A stretch of 64,000 nucleotides of DNA, from assembly GCF_002591915.1 (NCBI RefSeq), contig NZ_NIHB01000003.1, positions 248,001 to 312,000 of the forward strand. The letters are read 5' to 3'. The stretch is from Marinicella litoralis. GTDB lineage: Bacteria; Pseudomonadota; Gammaproteobacteria; Xanthomonadales; Marinicellaceae. Below the pieces are notes generated by a model. The model saw only the letters and a program-made list of their open reading frames with translations, did no database searches and was not told the origin of the DNA. Both the position numbers and the translations under genes were made by a program. Positions 1-10,848 of this stretch are shown here, in pieces (position 1 is the stretch's first letter; every line of letters starts with the position of its first letter).

Positions 1-186
1 CCATTTGAAATTGCTGCGGTCATCCTTTTGGTTGCTATTGTTGCAGCCATAATGCTTACAATGCGCAAACGGGAAGGCAACAAACAACTTGATGCAGCCA
101 AACAAATTAACATCAATCCTGCTGAGCGCATTAGGGTAGTGACTATGAAGGCAGAGAAAGGCCAAGGTCAGGGAGAAGAATCATGA
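1..186 (+). CDS. nuoJ: NADH-quinone oxidoreductase subunit J, C-terminal part
   Basis: The window opens inside this gene. The last 61 codons are present: a hydrophobic membrane segment (about residues 4-21 of the fragment) followed by a charged, Gln/Glu-rich tail that ends at the TGA at 184-186. NuoJ is a membrane-arm subunit of proton-pumping complex I. The fragment alone is not very diagnostic. The call rests on its place directly before nuoK, with which it shares an ATGA overlap (nuoK starts at 183), the usual nuoJ-nuoK junction. The start and N-terminal helices lie outside the window. Confidence 0.85.
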   Translation, partial: PFEIAAVILLVAIVAAIMLTMRKREGNKQLDAAKQININPAERIRVVTMKAEKGQGQGEES

Positions 187-485
187 GTTTACAAGGTTAT
201 TTAATTGTTTCTGCCATTCTTTTTGTTATCAGTATGGCTGGTATTTTTGTTAATCGTCGCAATGTGTTGGTGGTACTGATGTCGATCGAATTGATGTTGC
301 TTGCGGTGAATACCAATTTGGTGGCATTTTCAAAATATTTAGGCGATGTTCAAGGCCAGGTTTTTGTGTTTTTCATTTTAACTGTTGCAGCGGCTGAAGC
401 AGCAATTGGATTGGCTATCTTGGTGGTGTTGTTCCGTAACAAGAAAACACTTGAAGTCAAAGAAATCAACGAGTTGGAAGGGTAA
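183..485 (+). CDS. nuoK: NADH-quinone oxidoreductase subunit K
   Basis: A 100-residue protein, the normal NuoK length, with three membrane helices at about residues 5-22, 28-48 and 61-84. The two buried glutamates known to matter for proton transfer in NuoK are visible: Glu36 in SIELMLL and Glu72 in AAEAAIG. It belongs to the membrane arm of complex I, which couples NADH oxidation and quinone reduction to proton export. The start overlaps the nuoJ stop by four bases, so translation is probably coupled. nuoL follows after two bases. Confidence 0.97.
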   Translation: MSLQGYLIVSAILFVISMAGIFVNRRNVLVVLMSIELMLLAVNTNLVAFSKYLGDVQGQVFVFFILTVAAAEAAIGLAILVVLFRNKKTLEVKEINELEG

Positions 486-487
486 AG

Positions 488-2446
488 ATGGATATGAAAA
501 CAACTTTGATGGTTATCGCTTTTGCCCCATTGGTGGCTGCAGCCATCGCAGGATTATTTGGGCGCCAAATTGGCAGAGTAGGTGCACACACCCTTACCAT
601 TGCAGCCGTAGGCCTGTCATGTTTCTTGTCAATCAAAGTGCTGCTACAGTTTATCAATGGTGAAGCGGTCGCTTTTAATGAAAATTTATACACATGGATG
701 GTTACAGGAGATTTATCCATGCATGTCGGATTTATGGTCGATTCTCTGACAGCGATCATGATGAGTGTGGTGACATTTGTATCTTTAATGGTACATATTT
801 ATACCATTGGCTACATGAGTGAAGACTCTGGTTATCAACGATTTTTCAGTTACATTTCATTGTTTACTTTTGCCATGTTGATGTTGGTGATGGCAAACAA
901 CTTCATGCAATTGTTTTTTGGTTGGGAAGCTGTGGGCTTGGTGTCATACTTGTTGATTGGTTTTTGGTACAAAAAGGAAACGGCCATTTTTGCCAATATG
1001 AAAGCATTCTTGGTTAACCGAGTGGGTGACTTTGGATTTTTGCTGGGCATTGCAGCTGTGTTGATGACCTTTGGAACTTTAGACTATGTAGAAGTCTTTA
1101 ATCAAGCACCGCAAATGGCCAATGAAACCATCAATATTTTCGGTGACAGTCAATGGTCAATGATGACGGTCATTTGTATTTGTTTATTTATCGGTGCCAT
1201 GGGTAAATCAGCCCAAGCTCCGTTGCATGTTTGGCTACCTGATTCTATGGAAGGACCAACGCCCATTTCTGCTTTGATACATGCTGCAACCATGGTAACA
1301 GCCGGTATTTTTATGGTGACCAGAATGTCTCCATTGTTTGAAATGTCAGATACTGCATTGAGCTTTGTGATGTTGGTCGGTGCATTCACCGCCTTTTTTA
1401 TGGGCTTGATAGGTATCGTACAAAATGACATCAAGCGAGTCATTGCCTATTCAACCCTGTCACAATTGGGTTATATGACAGTTGCATTGGGTGTATCTGC
1501 CTATTCTGCGGCTATTTTTCACTTGATGACCCATGCATTCTTTAAAGCATTGCTGTTTTTAGGTGCAGGTTCAGTCATCATTGCGATGCATCACAAACAA
1601 GACATGCAAGAAATGGGTGGGCTCAGAAAGTATATGCCGATCACTTTTATCACTGCTTGGATTGGAACTTTGGCATTAACTGGATTTCCTGGTTTTTCAG
1701 GATTTTTCTCAAAAGATGCCATCATAGAAGCCACTCATTTGTCTGATCGTTGGGGCTCTGGCGTGGCATACATAGCCGTTTTGTTGGGTGTGTTTATCAC
1801 AGCTTTGTATAGTTTCAGATTGTTGTATTTGACCTTTCATGGTAAGGAGCGGATGGATCATCACACCAAGGAGCATTTAAAAGAATCTCCATGGGTCGTG
1901 ACCTTACCATTGATTCTTTTGGCCATTCCATCTGTGGCGATTGGTTGGTTAACGATTGAACCGTTGTTATTTGGTGGGTTCATGGATGATGCCATCCATG
2001 TTAATAGGGTCAATGATGTGATTGGTGAGTTAGGCAATGACTTCCATGGTGCAGGGGCTTTTGTTTTACATGGTTTACAAATGCCGCCATTTTGGCTGGC
2101 CTTGGCAGGTTTTGCTGTGGCCACTTATATCTACACCAGAAATATATCTATGGCAGGTAAAATCAAGAAACGCTTGGCTCCCATCCATAAGATTTTAGAT
2201 AATAAATATGGATTTGATGCTTTCAATCAAAAGTTCATAGCAGGTGGTAGTGTTAAATTGGGCGAAGCACTTTGGAAGTGGTCAGATTCAAAACTCATTG
2301 ATGGTATTTTAGTCAATGGCAGCGCCAAGGCAGTTAATGCAGTTTCTAAATTCATCAGGTCAATACAGTCAGGTTATGTTTATCATTATGCATTGGTCAT
2401 GGTGGTGAGTGTTATCGTGTTCATTGGTCTTTACGTATTTAAATAG
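488..2446 (+). CDS. nuoL: NADH-quinone oxidoreductase subunit L
   Basis: A 652-residue antiporter-like subunit of complex I with many membrane helices. The conserved helix-5 glutamate is Glu147 in FFGWEAVGLVSY, and the helix-7 lysine is Lys240 in GAMGKSAQAPLHVWLPDSM, both expected in the proton channel of this family. A hydrophilic, Lys/Asp-rich stretch near residues 560-600 followed by a final helix fits the long lateral helix and C-terminal anchor specific to NuoL. The start lies two bases after the nuoK stop. Confidence 0.97.
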   Translation: MDMKTTLMVIAFAPLVAAAIAGLFGRQIGRVGAHTLTIAAVGLSCFLSIKVLLQFINGEAVAFNENLYTWMVTGDLSMHVGFMVDSLTAIMMSVVTFVSLMVHIYTIGYMSEDSGYQRFFSYISLFTFAMLMLVMANNFMQLFFGWEAVGLVSYLLIGFWYKKETAIFANMKAFLVNRVGDFGFLLGIAAVLMTFGTLDYVEVFNQAPQMANETINIFGDSQWSMMTVICICLFIGAMGKSAQAPLHVWLPDSMEGPTPISALIHAATMVTAGIFMVTRMSPLFEMSDTALSFVMLVGAFTAFFMGLIGIVQNDIKRVIAYSTLSQLGYMTVALGVSAYSAAIFHLMTHAFFKALLFLGAGSVIIAMHHKQDMQEMGGLRKYMPITFITAWIGTLALTGFPGFSGFFSKDAIIEATHLSDRWGSGVAYIAVLLGVFITALYSFRLLYLTFHGKERMDHHTKEHLKESPWVVTLPLILLAIPSVAIGWLTIEPLLFGGFMDDAIHVNRVNDVIGELGNDFHGAGAFVLHGLQMPPFWLALAGFAVATYIYTRNISMAGKIKKRLAPIHKILDNKYGFDAFNQKFIAGGSVKLGEALWKWSDSKLIDGILVNGSAKAVNAVSKFIRSIQSGYVYHYALVMVVSVIVFIGLYVFK

Positions 2447-2456
2447 GATTTATTTT

Positions 2457-3965
2457 ATGTTTGAAGGTTCGATATTAAGCGTACTAATCTGGCTGCCAAT
2501 ACTCGGTGGTGTGGCTTTGTTGCCATTTGGACAAGGCAGGTCAGGATTGGTTAAGGTGCTTGCCTTGTTGATTTCTGTTCTCACACTGATCATCAGTTTG
2601 CCTTTATGGACTCAGTTTGATTCATCAACGGCTCAATTACAATTTGTAGAAAAAGTCCTGTGGATAGATTCTTTTGACATCTATTATCATTTAGGGATAG
2701 ATGGTATCGCATTGCCTTTGGTGATATTGACTACCTTTATCACTGTATTGATTGTGTTGTCGGCATGGCGTGTCATTAAATCCAATATTCATCAATACAT
2801 GGCTGCTTTCCTTATTTTGGAAGGGATGATGATTGGTGTGTTTACTGCCCAAGATGCGATGTTGTTCTATATCTTTTTTGAAGCCATGTTAATTCCTATG
2901 TTTGTTATTATAGGTATTTGGGGTGGCCCAAACAGAGTCTATGCAACGGTTAAGTTTTTCTTGTACACGTTCTTAGGTTCAGTTTTCATGTTGATTGGCT
3001 TGATTTATTTATACAATAAATCTGGAAGCTGGAATTTAACCGATTTGGCAATGCACCCATTAAGTTTACAAGAACAAAGCTATTTATTCTTTGCGTTTTT
3101 GGCTGCATTTGCAGTGAAAATCCCGATGTTCCCAGTACACACATGGTTACCCGATGCGCACGTTGAAGCACCTACAGGTGGGTCTGTTGTGTTGGCTGCG
3201 ATCATGTTAAAAATAGGCGGATATGGATTTTTAAGATTTTCATTACCTATAACGCCAGACGCCAGTTCTGAATTCACTTGGTTGTTGATTACTTTGTCAT
3301 TGATTGCCGTGGTCTACATCGGTTTGGTTGCCATGGTACAAAAAGACATGAAGAAGCTGATTGCTTATTCTTCGATTTCACACATGGGTTTCGTCACACT
3401 TGGATTGTTTTTGGTGTTCTTACTGATCAAAAATGGTAGCAACAGCAGCCAAATGGCTATTGAAGGTGCGATGGTACAGATGATTTCTCATGGATTTATT
3501 TCTGCCGCGATGTTTTTGTGCGTAGGTGTGCTTTATGATCGGTTGCACTCAAGGATGATAAAAGATTATGGCGGAGTGGTTAATACCATGCCATGGTTTG
3601 GCGCATTCTTTGTATTCTTTGCAATGGCCAATTCTGGTCTACCAGGTACATCTGGGTTCGTGGGTGAATTCATGGTGATATTGGCCAGTTTCCAAGCCAA
3701 TTTCTGGATAGCATTTTTGGCAGCCATCACTTTAATTATTGGTGCTGCTTATTCTTTGTGGATGGTTAAACGTGTGGTATTTGGATCTATAACCAATGAT
3801 TCAGTTGCCTCATTGAAAGACGTGACCCCCAGAGAGTTCTTTATTTTGGCTGCTTTAGCCATTATGGTTTTGTTGTTAGGCGTTTGGCCTGAGCCGTTGA
3901 TTGAAGTGATGAGTGCTTCTGTTCGACAAGTCATTGAATACGTGTCTGTGAGTAAGGTGATATAA
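2457..3965 (+). CDS. nuoM: NADH-quinone oxidoreductase subunit M
   Basis: A 502-residue antiporter-like complex I subunit. I chose the ATG at 2457 (MFEGSIL) because an AGGA ribosome-binding site lies just upstream; the reading frame is open back to 2409, but that would overlap nuoL. Channel residues are visible: Glu142 in FFEAMLIPMF and Lys221 in FAVKIPMFPVHTWLPDAH. The second half keeps the KKLIAYSSISHMG motif shared by antiporter-type subunits. It is a membrane-arm proton pump module, ten bases after nuoL and directly abutting nuoN. Confidence 0.97.
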   Translation: MFEGSILSVLIWLPILGGVALLPFGQGRSGLVKVLALLISVLTLIISLPLWTQFDSSTAQLQFVEKVLWIDSFDIYYHLGIDGIALPLVILTTFITVLIVLSAWRVIKSNIHQYMAAFLILEGMMIGVFTAQDAMLFYIFFEAMLIPMFVIIGIWGGPNRVYATVKFFLYTFLGSVFMLIGLIYLYNKSGSWNLTDLAMHPLSLQEQSYLFFAFLAAFAVKIPMFPVHTWLPDAHVEAPTGGSVVLAAIMLKIGGYGFLRFSLPITPDASSEFTWLLITLSLIAVVYIGLVAMVQKDMKKLIAYSSISHMGFVTLGLFLVFLLIKNGSNSSQMAIEGAMVQMISHGFISAAMFLCVGVLYDRLHSRMIKDYGGVVNTMPWFGAFFVFFAMANSGLPGTSGFVGEFMVILASFQANFWIAFLAAITLIIGAAYSLWMVKRVVFGSITNDSVASLKDVTPREFFILAALAIMVLLLGVWPEPLIEVMSASVRQVIEYVSVSKVI

Positions 3966-5411
3966 ATGTTTAATTGGTCTGAATTAGTTCCTGCTTTACC
4001 TGAATTATTGGTGCTTAGCATGGCGTGTGTCGTGTTAATTGCTGGTTTGTTCACAGAACGAAACAAAGGTGGTTTCATCGTATTTTTATCAGTAATCACA
4101 ATGGTGTTTGCTGCAATATTGACCTTAAAAGATCATGTTGCTGGTGCACAATTTACCAGTGAGTTATTGTTCAACGAAACCTTTGTTCGTGATGGGTTTG
4201 GTGACATGCTTAAAGTTGTGGTGTATTTATTGATGATTGGTGTGTTTTTCTACGCCAAGCAATATTTGAGGCAGCAAAACAACTTGCAAGGTGAATATTT
4301 TGCGCTGTTGTTATTTGCTACCTTAGGTATCATGGTAATGATATCTGGCTACAATTTCATTGCCCTGTATTTGGGCTTGGAGTTACTGGCTTTGAGTTCA
4401 TATGCCTTGGTGGCGTATAACCGCAATAATGTTAAAAGCAATGAAGCTGCCATGAAGTACTTCATTCTTGGCGCATTGGCCTCTGGTATGTTGTTGTATG
4501 GGATGTCATTAATCTATGGTGCCGTTGGAACCCTGCAGCTGGATCAAATCTCACAAGCAATTGCCAGTCAAAATAATGACATGTTTTTGGTGCTTGGCTT
4601 GATTTTTGTTATTGTTGGAATTGGGTTTAAACTGGGCGCAGCACCGTTTCACATGTGGGTTCCTGATGTTTATGAAGGTGCACCCACAGCAACTACATTG
4701 TTTATTGCCTCAGCCCCAAAAATTGCTGCATTTGCCTTGGCCGTAAGGATATTAGGGCAGAGTTTAGACGTGTTGGTTATTCACTGGCAGTCGATGTTGG
4801 CAACCTTGGCAATTATGTCCATTATTGTGGGTAATTTATTTGCTTTACAACAAACCAATTTAAAACGCCTGTTTGCCTATTCAACGATTTCTCACATCGG
4901 TTTTATGTTATTGGGACTGGTTGGTGGTGAGCAGGGCATAGCTGCTTCAATGTTTTATATCATTGTTTATACCATCATGGCCATTGGTGGTTTTGGCATG
5001 ATTGTGTTGTTGTCATCAAAAGGTTATGAAGCAGATGACATCAAAGACTTCAAAGGTTTGAACCAAAGAAATGGCTGGTATGCGTTTTTGATGTTGCTGT
5101 TGATTGCATCTATGGCTGGTTTCCCTCCATTGATTGGGTTTTTCTCAAAACTTTATGTGTTAAAAGCAGTCATTGATCAAGGTTATATATGGTTGGCGGT
5201 GATCGCCTTAATATTTGCCGTTATTGGTGCCTTCTATTACTTGAGAATCATCAAGGTCATGTATTTTGAAGAGCCAGAAACGGATCAAGCCATTGATGTT
5301 GGATTCGATGTTAAAACTGTACTCAGTATCAATGCTTTGGCACAACTTGGATTGTTGGTTGTCGTACCGGTGTTGTTTCAATATTGTATCTTGGTCACTC
5401 AATCACTCTAA
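3966..5411 (+). CDS. nuoN: NADH-quinone oxidoreductase subunit N
   Basis: A 481-residue antiporter-like subunit of complex I. Glu139 ([10 protein letters not shown]) and Lys222 ([14 protein letters not shown]) are the expected channel residues, and [13 protein letters not shown] is the family motif. The ATG follows the nuoM stop with no gap, so the two are translated in tandem. It closes the nuo operon, but the purE start comes one base after its stop, so transcription very probably continues into purine genes. Confidence 0.97.
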   Translation: MFNWSELVPALPELLVLSMACVVLIAGLFTERNKGGFIVFLSVITMVFAAILTLKDHVAGAQFTSELLFNETFVRDGFGDMLKVVVYLLMIGVFFYAKQYLRQQNNLQGEYFALLLFATLGIMVMISGYNFIALYLGLELLALSSYALVAYNRNNVKSNEAAMKYFILGALASGMLLYGMSLIYGAVGTLQLDQISQAIASQNNDMFLVLGLIFVIVGIGFKLGAAPFHMWVPDVYEGAPTATTLFIASAPKIAAFALAVRILGQSLDVLVIHWQSMLATLAIMSIIVGNLFALQQTNLKRLFAYSTISHIGFMLLGLVGGEQGIAASMFYIIVYTIMAIGGFGMIVLLSSKGYEADDIKDFKGLNQRNGWYAFLMLLLIASMAGFPPLIGFFSKLYVLKAVIDQGYIWLAVIALIFAVIGAFYYLRIIKVMYFEEPETDQAIDVGFDVKTVLSINALAQLGLLVVVPVLFQYCILVTQSL

Positions 5412-5412
5412 A

Positions 5413-5913
5413 ATGAAAGATCAAATGGCTCAAGTAGGTTTAATTATGGGGTCCCAATCTGATTGGGAAACCATGCAGCACTGTGCTAAGTTACTCAGTG
5501 ATTTAGGCGTGCCTTTTGAACAAGAGGTTGTTTCGGCTCATCGAACACCAGATAAAATGTTCAGTTATGCAGAGTCAGCAGCAAAAAGACAGTTAAAAGT
5601 GATTATAGCTGCCGCCGGAGGTGCTGCGCATTTACCAGGTATGGTGGCTGCAAAAACACCACTGCCAGTCATAGGCGTCCCCATTCAGTCCAAAACTTTG
5701 AATGGTATTGATTCATTACTTTCTATTGTACAAATGCCGGCTGGTATTCCTGTGTTAACCATGAGTATTGGTGTTTCAGGTGCCAAAAATGCCGCCTTGT
5801 CTGCTGCAGCTATTTTGGCATTGAATAATTCTGACATAGCAGAAGCGCTGAATACATTCAGAAAACAACAAAGTGAACATGTTACCAATCATCCAAATCC
5901 GGAAATAAAATAA
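5413..5913 (+). CDS. purE: N5-carboxyaminoimidazole ribonucleotide mutase
   Basis: A 166-residue protein matching class I PurE, which rearranges N5-CAIR to CAIR in purine synthesis. The phosphate-binding MGSQSDW motif is at residues 12-18, the catalytic histidine is His43 in SAHRTP, and the GGAAHLPGM active-site loop is at about 69-77. The ATG at 5413 is one base after the nuoN stop; an upstream in-frame ATG at 5266 would lie inside nuoN and is rejected. MAQVG at 5425 is a possible alternative start. The stop overlaps purK in a TAATG junction. Confidence 0.95.
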   Translation: MKDQMAQVGLIMGSQSDWETMQHCAKLLSDLGVPFEQEVVSAHRTPDKMFSYAESAAKRQLKVIIAAAGGAAHLPGMVAAKTPLPVIGVPIQSKTLNGIDSLLSIVQMPAGIPVLTMSIGVSGAKNAALSAAAILALNNSDIAEALNTFRKQQSEHVTNHPNPEIK

Positions 5914-7010
5914 TGAATCCAAAAATTGGTATATTGGGTGCTGGCCAGTTGGCTCGAATGATGGCAATGTCAGGCTATCCAATGGGTTTTGAATTTGTTT
6001 TTTTTGACCCCAACCCCGAAGCATGTGCAGGTCATGTGGGGGAACTAATGGTTGCCGAGTATCACAATGAATTGGCATTAGAAGAGTTTTGTCAAAAGGT
6101 CGATATTGTGACCTTAGATTTTGAAAACGTGCCTGTAGAGACTCTCAGGTTTGTGCAAAAAAAGAAGCCCGTCTTTCCCAGCCCAGAAGTGTTAGAAATT
6201 GCTCAAGACCGTCTTTTAGAGAAACAGTTTTGTCACTCCATAGGTGTTCCAACAGCCGAATTTGAAACCATCAACAGTCGATCTGAATTAAAATTTGCGG
6301 CTAAAAAGTTTGATTATGATGCAATCCTCAAAACCCGCCGGATGGGGTACGATGGCAAAGGTCAATACAGAATAAAGTCAGCTGAAAATATCAATCAATT
6401 ACCAGAAGATATATTTTCACAAGATTTGATATTAGAAAAGCGTGTTGCTTTTAAGCGTGAGGTTTCAGTGATAGTCGCTCGAAATGGTTTGGGTGACATC
6501 AAAACTTGGCCACTTTGTGAAAACAAACACAAAGAGGGCATTCTGACCACCACCATCGTTCCTGCAAAGTCACTGCCTCTAGATGATTTGTCTATTGAAT
6601 ATGCCAAACAATTGGCGGTTGCTTTGAATTACATAGGTGTCTTGGTGATTGAATTTTTCCAAACTGAAGACCATATATTTGTTAATGAAATGGCACCACG
6701 TGTGCATAATTCTGGTCATTGGACCATTGAAGGTGCACATACTTCTCAATTTGAAAATCACCTCAGGGCTGGCCTGAATTTACCGCTGGGATCCACTGAA
6801 ATGACTGGTATGGCTGCCATGTTGAATTGGATTGGTGCATTTCCTGATGGTGTTTTGAGTATCACCGAACCCGACCTGTTTTGGCACATATATGGCAAAG
6901 AACCACGACCAGGCAGAAAAATTGGTCACTCAACATTATTGGCCTCATCGCCACAACAGTTGCATGATAAAATAGTCAATTTAGTCAAGAAACTGGGCGT
7001 TCAACTTTAG
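5913..7010 (+). CDS. purK: 5-(carboxyamino)imidazole ribonucleotide synthase
   Basis: A 365-residue ATP-grasp enzyme that makes N5-CAIR from AIR, bicarbonate and ATP, the substrate of PurE. The N-terminal GILGAGQLARMM nucleotide-fold motif, the glycine-rich RRMGYDGKGQY loop and the FVNEMAPRVHNSGHWT metal/ATP site are all visible. Its ATG shares a base with the purE stop, so the two subunits are translationally coupled. The C-terminal GKEPRPGRKIGH motif is typical of PurK. Confidence 0.96.
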   Translation: MNPKIGILGAGQLARMMAMSGYPMGFEFVFFDPNPEACAGHVGELMVAEYHNELALEEFCQKVDIVTLDFENVPVETLRFVQKKKPVFPSPEVLEIAQDRLLEKQFCHSIGVPTAEFETINSRSELKFAAKKFDYDAILKTRRMGYDGKGQYRIKSAENINQLPEDIFSQDLILEKRVAFKREVSVIVARNGLGDIKTWPLCENKHKEGILTTTIVPAKSLPLDDLSIEYAKQLAVALNYIGVLVIEFFQTEDHIFVNEMAPRVHNSGHWTIEGAHTSQFENHLRAGLNLPLGSTEMTGMAAMLNWIGAFPDGVLSITEPDLFWHIYGKEPRPGRKIGHSTLLASSPQQLHDKIVNLVKKLGVQL

Positions 7011-7048
7011 CTGTTCAGGCTTTTAATGCCTTACAGCCACAACCAAAC

Positions 7049-8296
7049 ATGGCCATTTGTTTACTCGGAATTAACCACAAAACTGCTGACATCAATATCA
7101 GAGAAAAATTCACTGTGGCGGAGTCAGATTACCAAAAACACAATGAATTGTTATTGAAGCATCCTGCCATTGATTCAGCTGTGGTTTTGAGTACCTGTAA
7201 TCGAACCGAATATTATTTATCTACACCATCAATTGAATTCCTGAAAAAGCATTTAATTAAAATTTTTGAATTTGACTTTAAAGCCAAGTTTGTATATTTG
7301 AAATCAGGCCATGATTGTGCAGTACACTTATTTTCAGTCGCAGCCGGTGTGGATTCATTGGTTATAGGGGAAACCCAAATTCAGGGCCAGGTCAAACGTT
7401 CATTTGATGAAGCCAAAAGATGTGGTGTTAACAGTGAAATAAACAAATTATTTCAAATGGCTTTTAAAACTGCAAAAATGGTTCGTTCTGAAACTGAAAT
7501 AGGCAGGAACCCAGTTTCTGTGGCTCATTGTGCGGTTCAATTGGGTAGACAAATATTTGGTTCATTAGACCAACAAAAAGTTTTGATTATAGGTGCAGGA
7601 GAAACGGCAGAACTGTTGGTAAGGTACTTGATTAATCATCATGCTGGAAACATGACCATATGCAACCGAACGCATCTAAACGCACAAAAATTAGCGGCTC
7701 ACTTCAATGCCAAGACCCTTTCATTTGAATCCCTTGAATCGACATTTCATGAATTTGACTTGATTTTTACAGCCACTGCAAGTCCAAGGCCAATCGTTTC
7801 ATTCAATACGGCAGCAAGGGCGCTGCAACTAAGAAAGTATAAACCCATTGTAATGATTGATTTATCGGTACCCAGAGACATTGAAGAAGATGTTAAAAGT
7901 TTAGATGATGTCTTTTTATACACGGTTGATGATTTGCAAACAGTAATCACCAAAAATATGCAGCGCAGAGAAAGCACCATTGATGAAGCCGGACGCATCA
8001 TTCATGCTGAAGCTGAACTCTTTGGGCAGTGGTTACAAACCAAAAAGCACCATGATTTGCTCAAACAATATCAATTAAAAATTGAAAACATCAAAGACAC
8101 GGTTGTCGCTAAACATATGAGTAAAGATTTGCCTGATGATCAGGCCAATAAATTAACGACCATAGCACATCAAGTCAGTAAGAAAATGTCACATCATCAA
8201 ATGATTGGTATGAAAAAAATCATTGAATCTGGCAATGAAGACCACATTAAGTTAATTGCACAACTGTTTGATTTGGAAATAAATGATGACGCCTGA
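7049..8296 (+). CDS. hemA: Glutamyl-tRNA reductase
   Basis: A 415-residue protein that reduces glutamyl-tRNA to glutamate-1-semialdehyde, the first step of C5-pathway haem synthesis. The catalytic Cys50 is in [19 protein letters not shown] follows near residue 110, and the NADPH-binding motif [13 protein letters not shown] begins near 178. A C-terminal helical dimerisation domain is present. The gene lies 38 bases after purK with no clear terminator between them, and its end overlaps prfA by 14 bases. A hemA-prfA pair is common in gammaproteobacteria. Confidence 0.96.
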   Translation: MAICLLGINHKTADINIREKFTVAESDYQKHNELLLKHPAIDSAVVLSTCNRTEYYLSTPSIEFLKKHLIKIFEFDFKAKFVYLKSGHDCAVHLFSVAAGVDSLVIGETQIQGQVKRSFDEAKRCGVNSEINKLFQMAFKTAKMVRSETEIGRNPVSVAHCAVQLGRQIFGSLDQQKVLIIGAGETAELLVRYLINHHAGNMTICNRTHLNAQKLAAHFNAKTLSFESLESTFHEFDLIFTATASPRPIVSFNTAARALQLRKYKPIVMIDLSVPRDIEEDVKSLDDVFLYTVDDLQTVITKNMQRRESTIDEAGRIIHAEAELFGQWLQTKKHHDLLKQYQLKIENIKDTVVAKHMSKDLPDDQANKLTTIAHQVSKKMSHHQMIGMKKIIESGNEDHIKLIAQLFDLEINDDA

Positions 8297-9362
8297 AATT
8301 GAATTAAAATTAGAACATGCCCAGGATCGTTATGAAGAATTGGCCTTGATGTTATCTGACCCTGATGTGATGGCAAATCAAAATAAATTCAGAGATTATT
8401 CTAAAGAATATGCCCAGATTGAACCTCTGGTTTTGAATTATCGTTCTTATAAACAAGCGCAAACAGATGCCTCTGAAGCACAAGAAATGATGGCTGACTC
8501 CGAAATGGCTGATTTAGCGAAGGAAAGTTTACAAGAAGCTGAAAAATTATTGCATGAACTGGACGAAGAATTAAAAATTCTGTTATTACCTAAAGACCCC
8601 AATGACAGCAAAAACATTTACTTAGAAATCAGGGCTGGCACAGGAGGGGATGAGGCGGCCATTTTTGCAGGCGATCTTTTTAGAATGTACAGCCGATACG
8701 CTGAAAAACAAAAATGGCGCATCAGCATAATCAGTGTTAATGAAGGTGATCATGGCGGCTTTAAAGAAATCATCGCATTGGTTGAAGGTGATGGTGCCTA
8801 TTCAAAATTTAAATTTGAATCGGGTACCCATCGAGTACAAAGGGTTCCAGATACAGAATCACAGGGCAGGGTGCATACATCAGCTTGTACCGTGGCTGTT
8901 TTACCAGAAGTCGCAAGTGTTGAAGCGATTGACATCAATCCTGCTGATTTAAGAGTCGACACTTTCAGGTCTTCAGGTGCAGGCGGTCAGCATGTCAATA
9001 CCACGGATTCAGCAGTCAGGATTACGCACATTCCGACCAATACAGTGGTTGAGTGTCAAGATGAACGTTCCCAACATAAAAATAAAGCCAAAGCGATGTC
9101 TTTGTTATCGGCCAAAATCTTAGATGCAGAACAAGCCAAAGTTAAAGCTGAGCAATCCAAAGAAAGAAAATTGCAAGTGGGCAGTGGTGATAGGTCACAA
9201 AGAATACGAACTTATAACTATCCACAAGGTCGAATAAGCGATCACAGGATCAACTTGACAATCTATAAGTTGAATGAAATCATAGATGGAGATTTGGGAT
9301 TAGTGGTTGAACCGTTAAACCAAGAAGCCCAAGCTGAACTTTTGACTCAAATGAACCAATAA
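8283..9362 (+). CDS. prfA: Peptide chain release factor 1
   Basis: A 359-residue class I release factor that reads UAA/UAG and triggers peptidyl-tRNA hydrolysis. The GGQ motif is at residues 234-236 in [14 protein letters not shown]. The codon-reading PxT-type tripeptide is Pro-Asp-Thr in [10 protein letters not shown]. Two consecutive ATGs (8283 and 8286) are possible starts, both inside the end of hemA in another frame, so translation is likely coupled to hemA. The glutamine of GGQ would be a target of a PrmC methylase, which is not in this window. Confidence 0.96.
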   Translation: MMTPEIELKLEHAQDRYEELALMLSDPDVMANQNKFRDYSKEYAQIEPLVLNYRSYKQAQTDASEAQEMMADSEMADLAKESLQEAEKLLHELDEELKILLLPKDPNDSKNIYLEIRAGTGGDEAAIFAGDLFRMYSRYAEKQKWRISIISVNEGDHGGFKEIIALVEGDGAYSKFKFESGTHRVQRVPDTESQGRVHTSACTVAVLPEVASVEAIDINPADLRVDTFRSSGAGGQHVNTTDSAVRITHIPTNTVVECQDERSQHKNKAKAMSLLSAKILDAEQAKVKAEQSKERKLQVGSGDRSQRIRTYNYPQGRISDHRINLTIYKLNEIIDGDLGLVVEPLNQEAQAELLTQMNQ

Positions 9363-9366
9363 ACCC

Positions 9367-10812
9367 ATGACCAATAAAAAATATTATTACGCCTTCCCAC
9401 TGATGCTGATGCTCATGTTAATGGGCTGTGAAAAGCAATCTACCAAGACCCAAGAACAAGTGGAATCAGCATCTTTGGCATGGACTTCATTACAACAAAA
9501 AATACTTTTCAACCTTCAAGAAAAAAACTACGGTGTTGCAGGAAATCAGATAAAACAAATGATGGACCTCGCTGGTTCTGACAACGAGCGTTGGGAATAC
9601 ATCAGAATGGCTCTGGTTACCATGCCAAAAGATTTGGCCATGCCTTTGATTGATCAAGCTTTGGGCCTTAAATCTGTGCGAAAGGACGCAGCACAACTTT
9701 ATGGGTTTAGTCGTGTTTTAACTCAATTCAAAAATCAAAAAAGGGCTTTGCAGTTGATTAATCAGGCTGTGAAAAAAGACAAGAAAGATGATTTTGTATA
9801 TTGGAGGGCTAGGTTGTATTTGTTGGCTGAGCAAGAAGATTTGGCGGAAAAGGATTATATTTGGTTGATTAATCAGGACAATGATAATGTAGATTATATT
9901 GGACAATATGCCACTTTATTGAGTCATTTGGACCGAGATGATGATGCCATTAGTTTGCTGGCAAAACACCAAACTGAGCCCACATTGTTATTTAGGCTCA
10001 TTGTTTTGTTGTTGCAAAGTGAGCAAAATGAAGCTGTTGATGAGAAGTTTAATCAATTGAAAATGTTGATAGCTGGGAAAAGTTTAACCACTGAAGAGTA
10101 TTTGCAATTTGGTGAATTGGCCTATTGGTTGGAGGATTATGCAACCAGTTTGGAGTTGCTGCAGAAAGTTAATTCGGGCGATGAATTGAGTGAAGCGAAG
10201 TTATTGATTGGTCGAGTGTTGATGGAACAGGGAGATACAGATCGAGCCATTATTGTCTTTAACCAAGTTCAGAACGGGCCAGAAGCCCAAGCCATTCCGG
10301 CCTACCAATTTGAAGTCGAATTATTGAGGCAGCAAGGTCAATATGAAGAGGCTTTGGCTGTAGTGAATCGTGCGCTAAGTATGTTTGGCCTAGATGCAGG
10401 GCTGTTATACACCCGAGCCATGATTTATGAACGTGTAGATAACATACCAGAGTTAGAAAAAGATTTATTAAGTTTGATAGAAGAAAATCCTGAAAATGCC
10501 GATGCGCTTAATGCTTTGGGTTATACCTGGGCAGATCGAGACATGAACCTCGACCGTGCTTATGATCTTATCATGAGGGCCTATGCAATCAGACCGAATG
10601 ATAAAGCAGTGCTAGATTCTGTTGGTTGGATCTATTACAAGAAAGGAGATTTGGCACAAGCTGAAAAATACTTGAGGTTGGCCATTAAAAATAACCAGCG
10701 AGACATCGAATCTTATCAACACCTTATGACTGTGTTAAAAGCAATGGGGAAAACGGATGAAATTGAGGATTTGGAGTCACAAATCAACAATTTGTTTCCA
10801 GCATCAAACTGA
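9367..10812 (+). CDS. TPR-repeat outer-membrane-type lipoprotein
   Basis: A 481-residue protein with a short lipoprotein signal: a charged start, a Leu/Met-rich core and the lipobox LMGC with the acylated cysteine at residue 21. The residues after it (EKQ) would not retain it in the inner membrane by the Asp+2 rule. The rest is helical tetratricopeptide-type sequence, clearest at about 370-460 (repeats with ALGYTWADR and SVGWIYYKKGD). It starts four bases after prfA. A TPR protein follows hemA in Pseudomonas before lolB, so this is probably the same family; lolB itself is not here. The exact function is unknown. Confidence 0.8.
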   Translation: MTNKKYYYAFPLMLMLMLMGCEKQSTKTQEQVESASLAWTSLQQKILFNLQEKNYGVAGNQIKQMMDLAGSDNERWEYIRMALVTMPKDLAMPLIDQALGLKSVRKDAAQLYGFSRVLTQFKNQKRALQLINQAVKKDKKDDFVYWRARLYLLAEQEDLAEKDYIWLINQDNDNVDYIGQYATLLSHLDRDDDAISLLAKHQTEPTLLFRLIVLLLQSEQNEAVDEKFNQLKMLIAGKSLTTEEYLQFGELAYWLEDYATSLELLQKVNSGDELSEAKLLIGRVLMEQGDTDRAIIVFNQVQNGPEAQAIPAYQFEVELLRQQGQYEEALAVVNRALSMFGLDAGLLYTRAMIYERVDNIPELEKDLLSLIEENPENADALNALGYTWADRDMNLDRAYDLIMRAYAIRPNDKAVLDSVGWIYYKKGDLAQAEKYLRLAIKNNQRDIESYQHLMTVLKAMGKTDEIEDLESQINNLFPASN

Positions 10813-10848
10813 TTCAATTTATGTTTGTTGTCAATTAAAGACTTTTCC

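Noticed and set aside
9754-9765. FNR-like box TTGATTAATCAG
   Set aside because: It lies inside the TPR lipoprotein coding sequence, far from a gene start, and is a chance match in AT-rich sequence.
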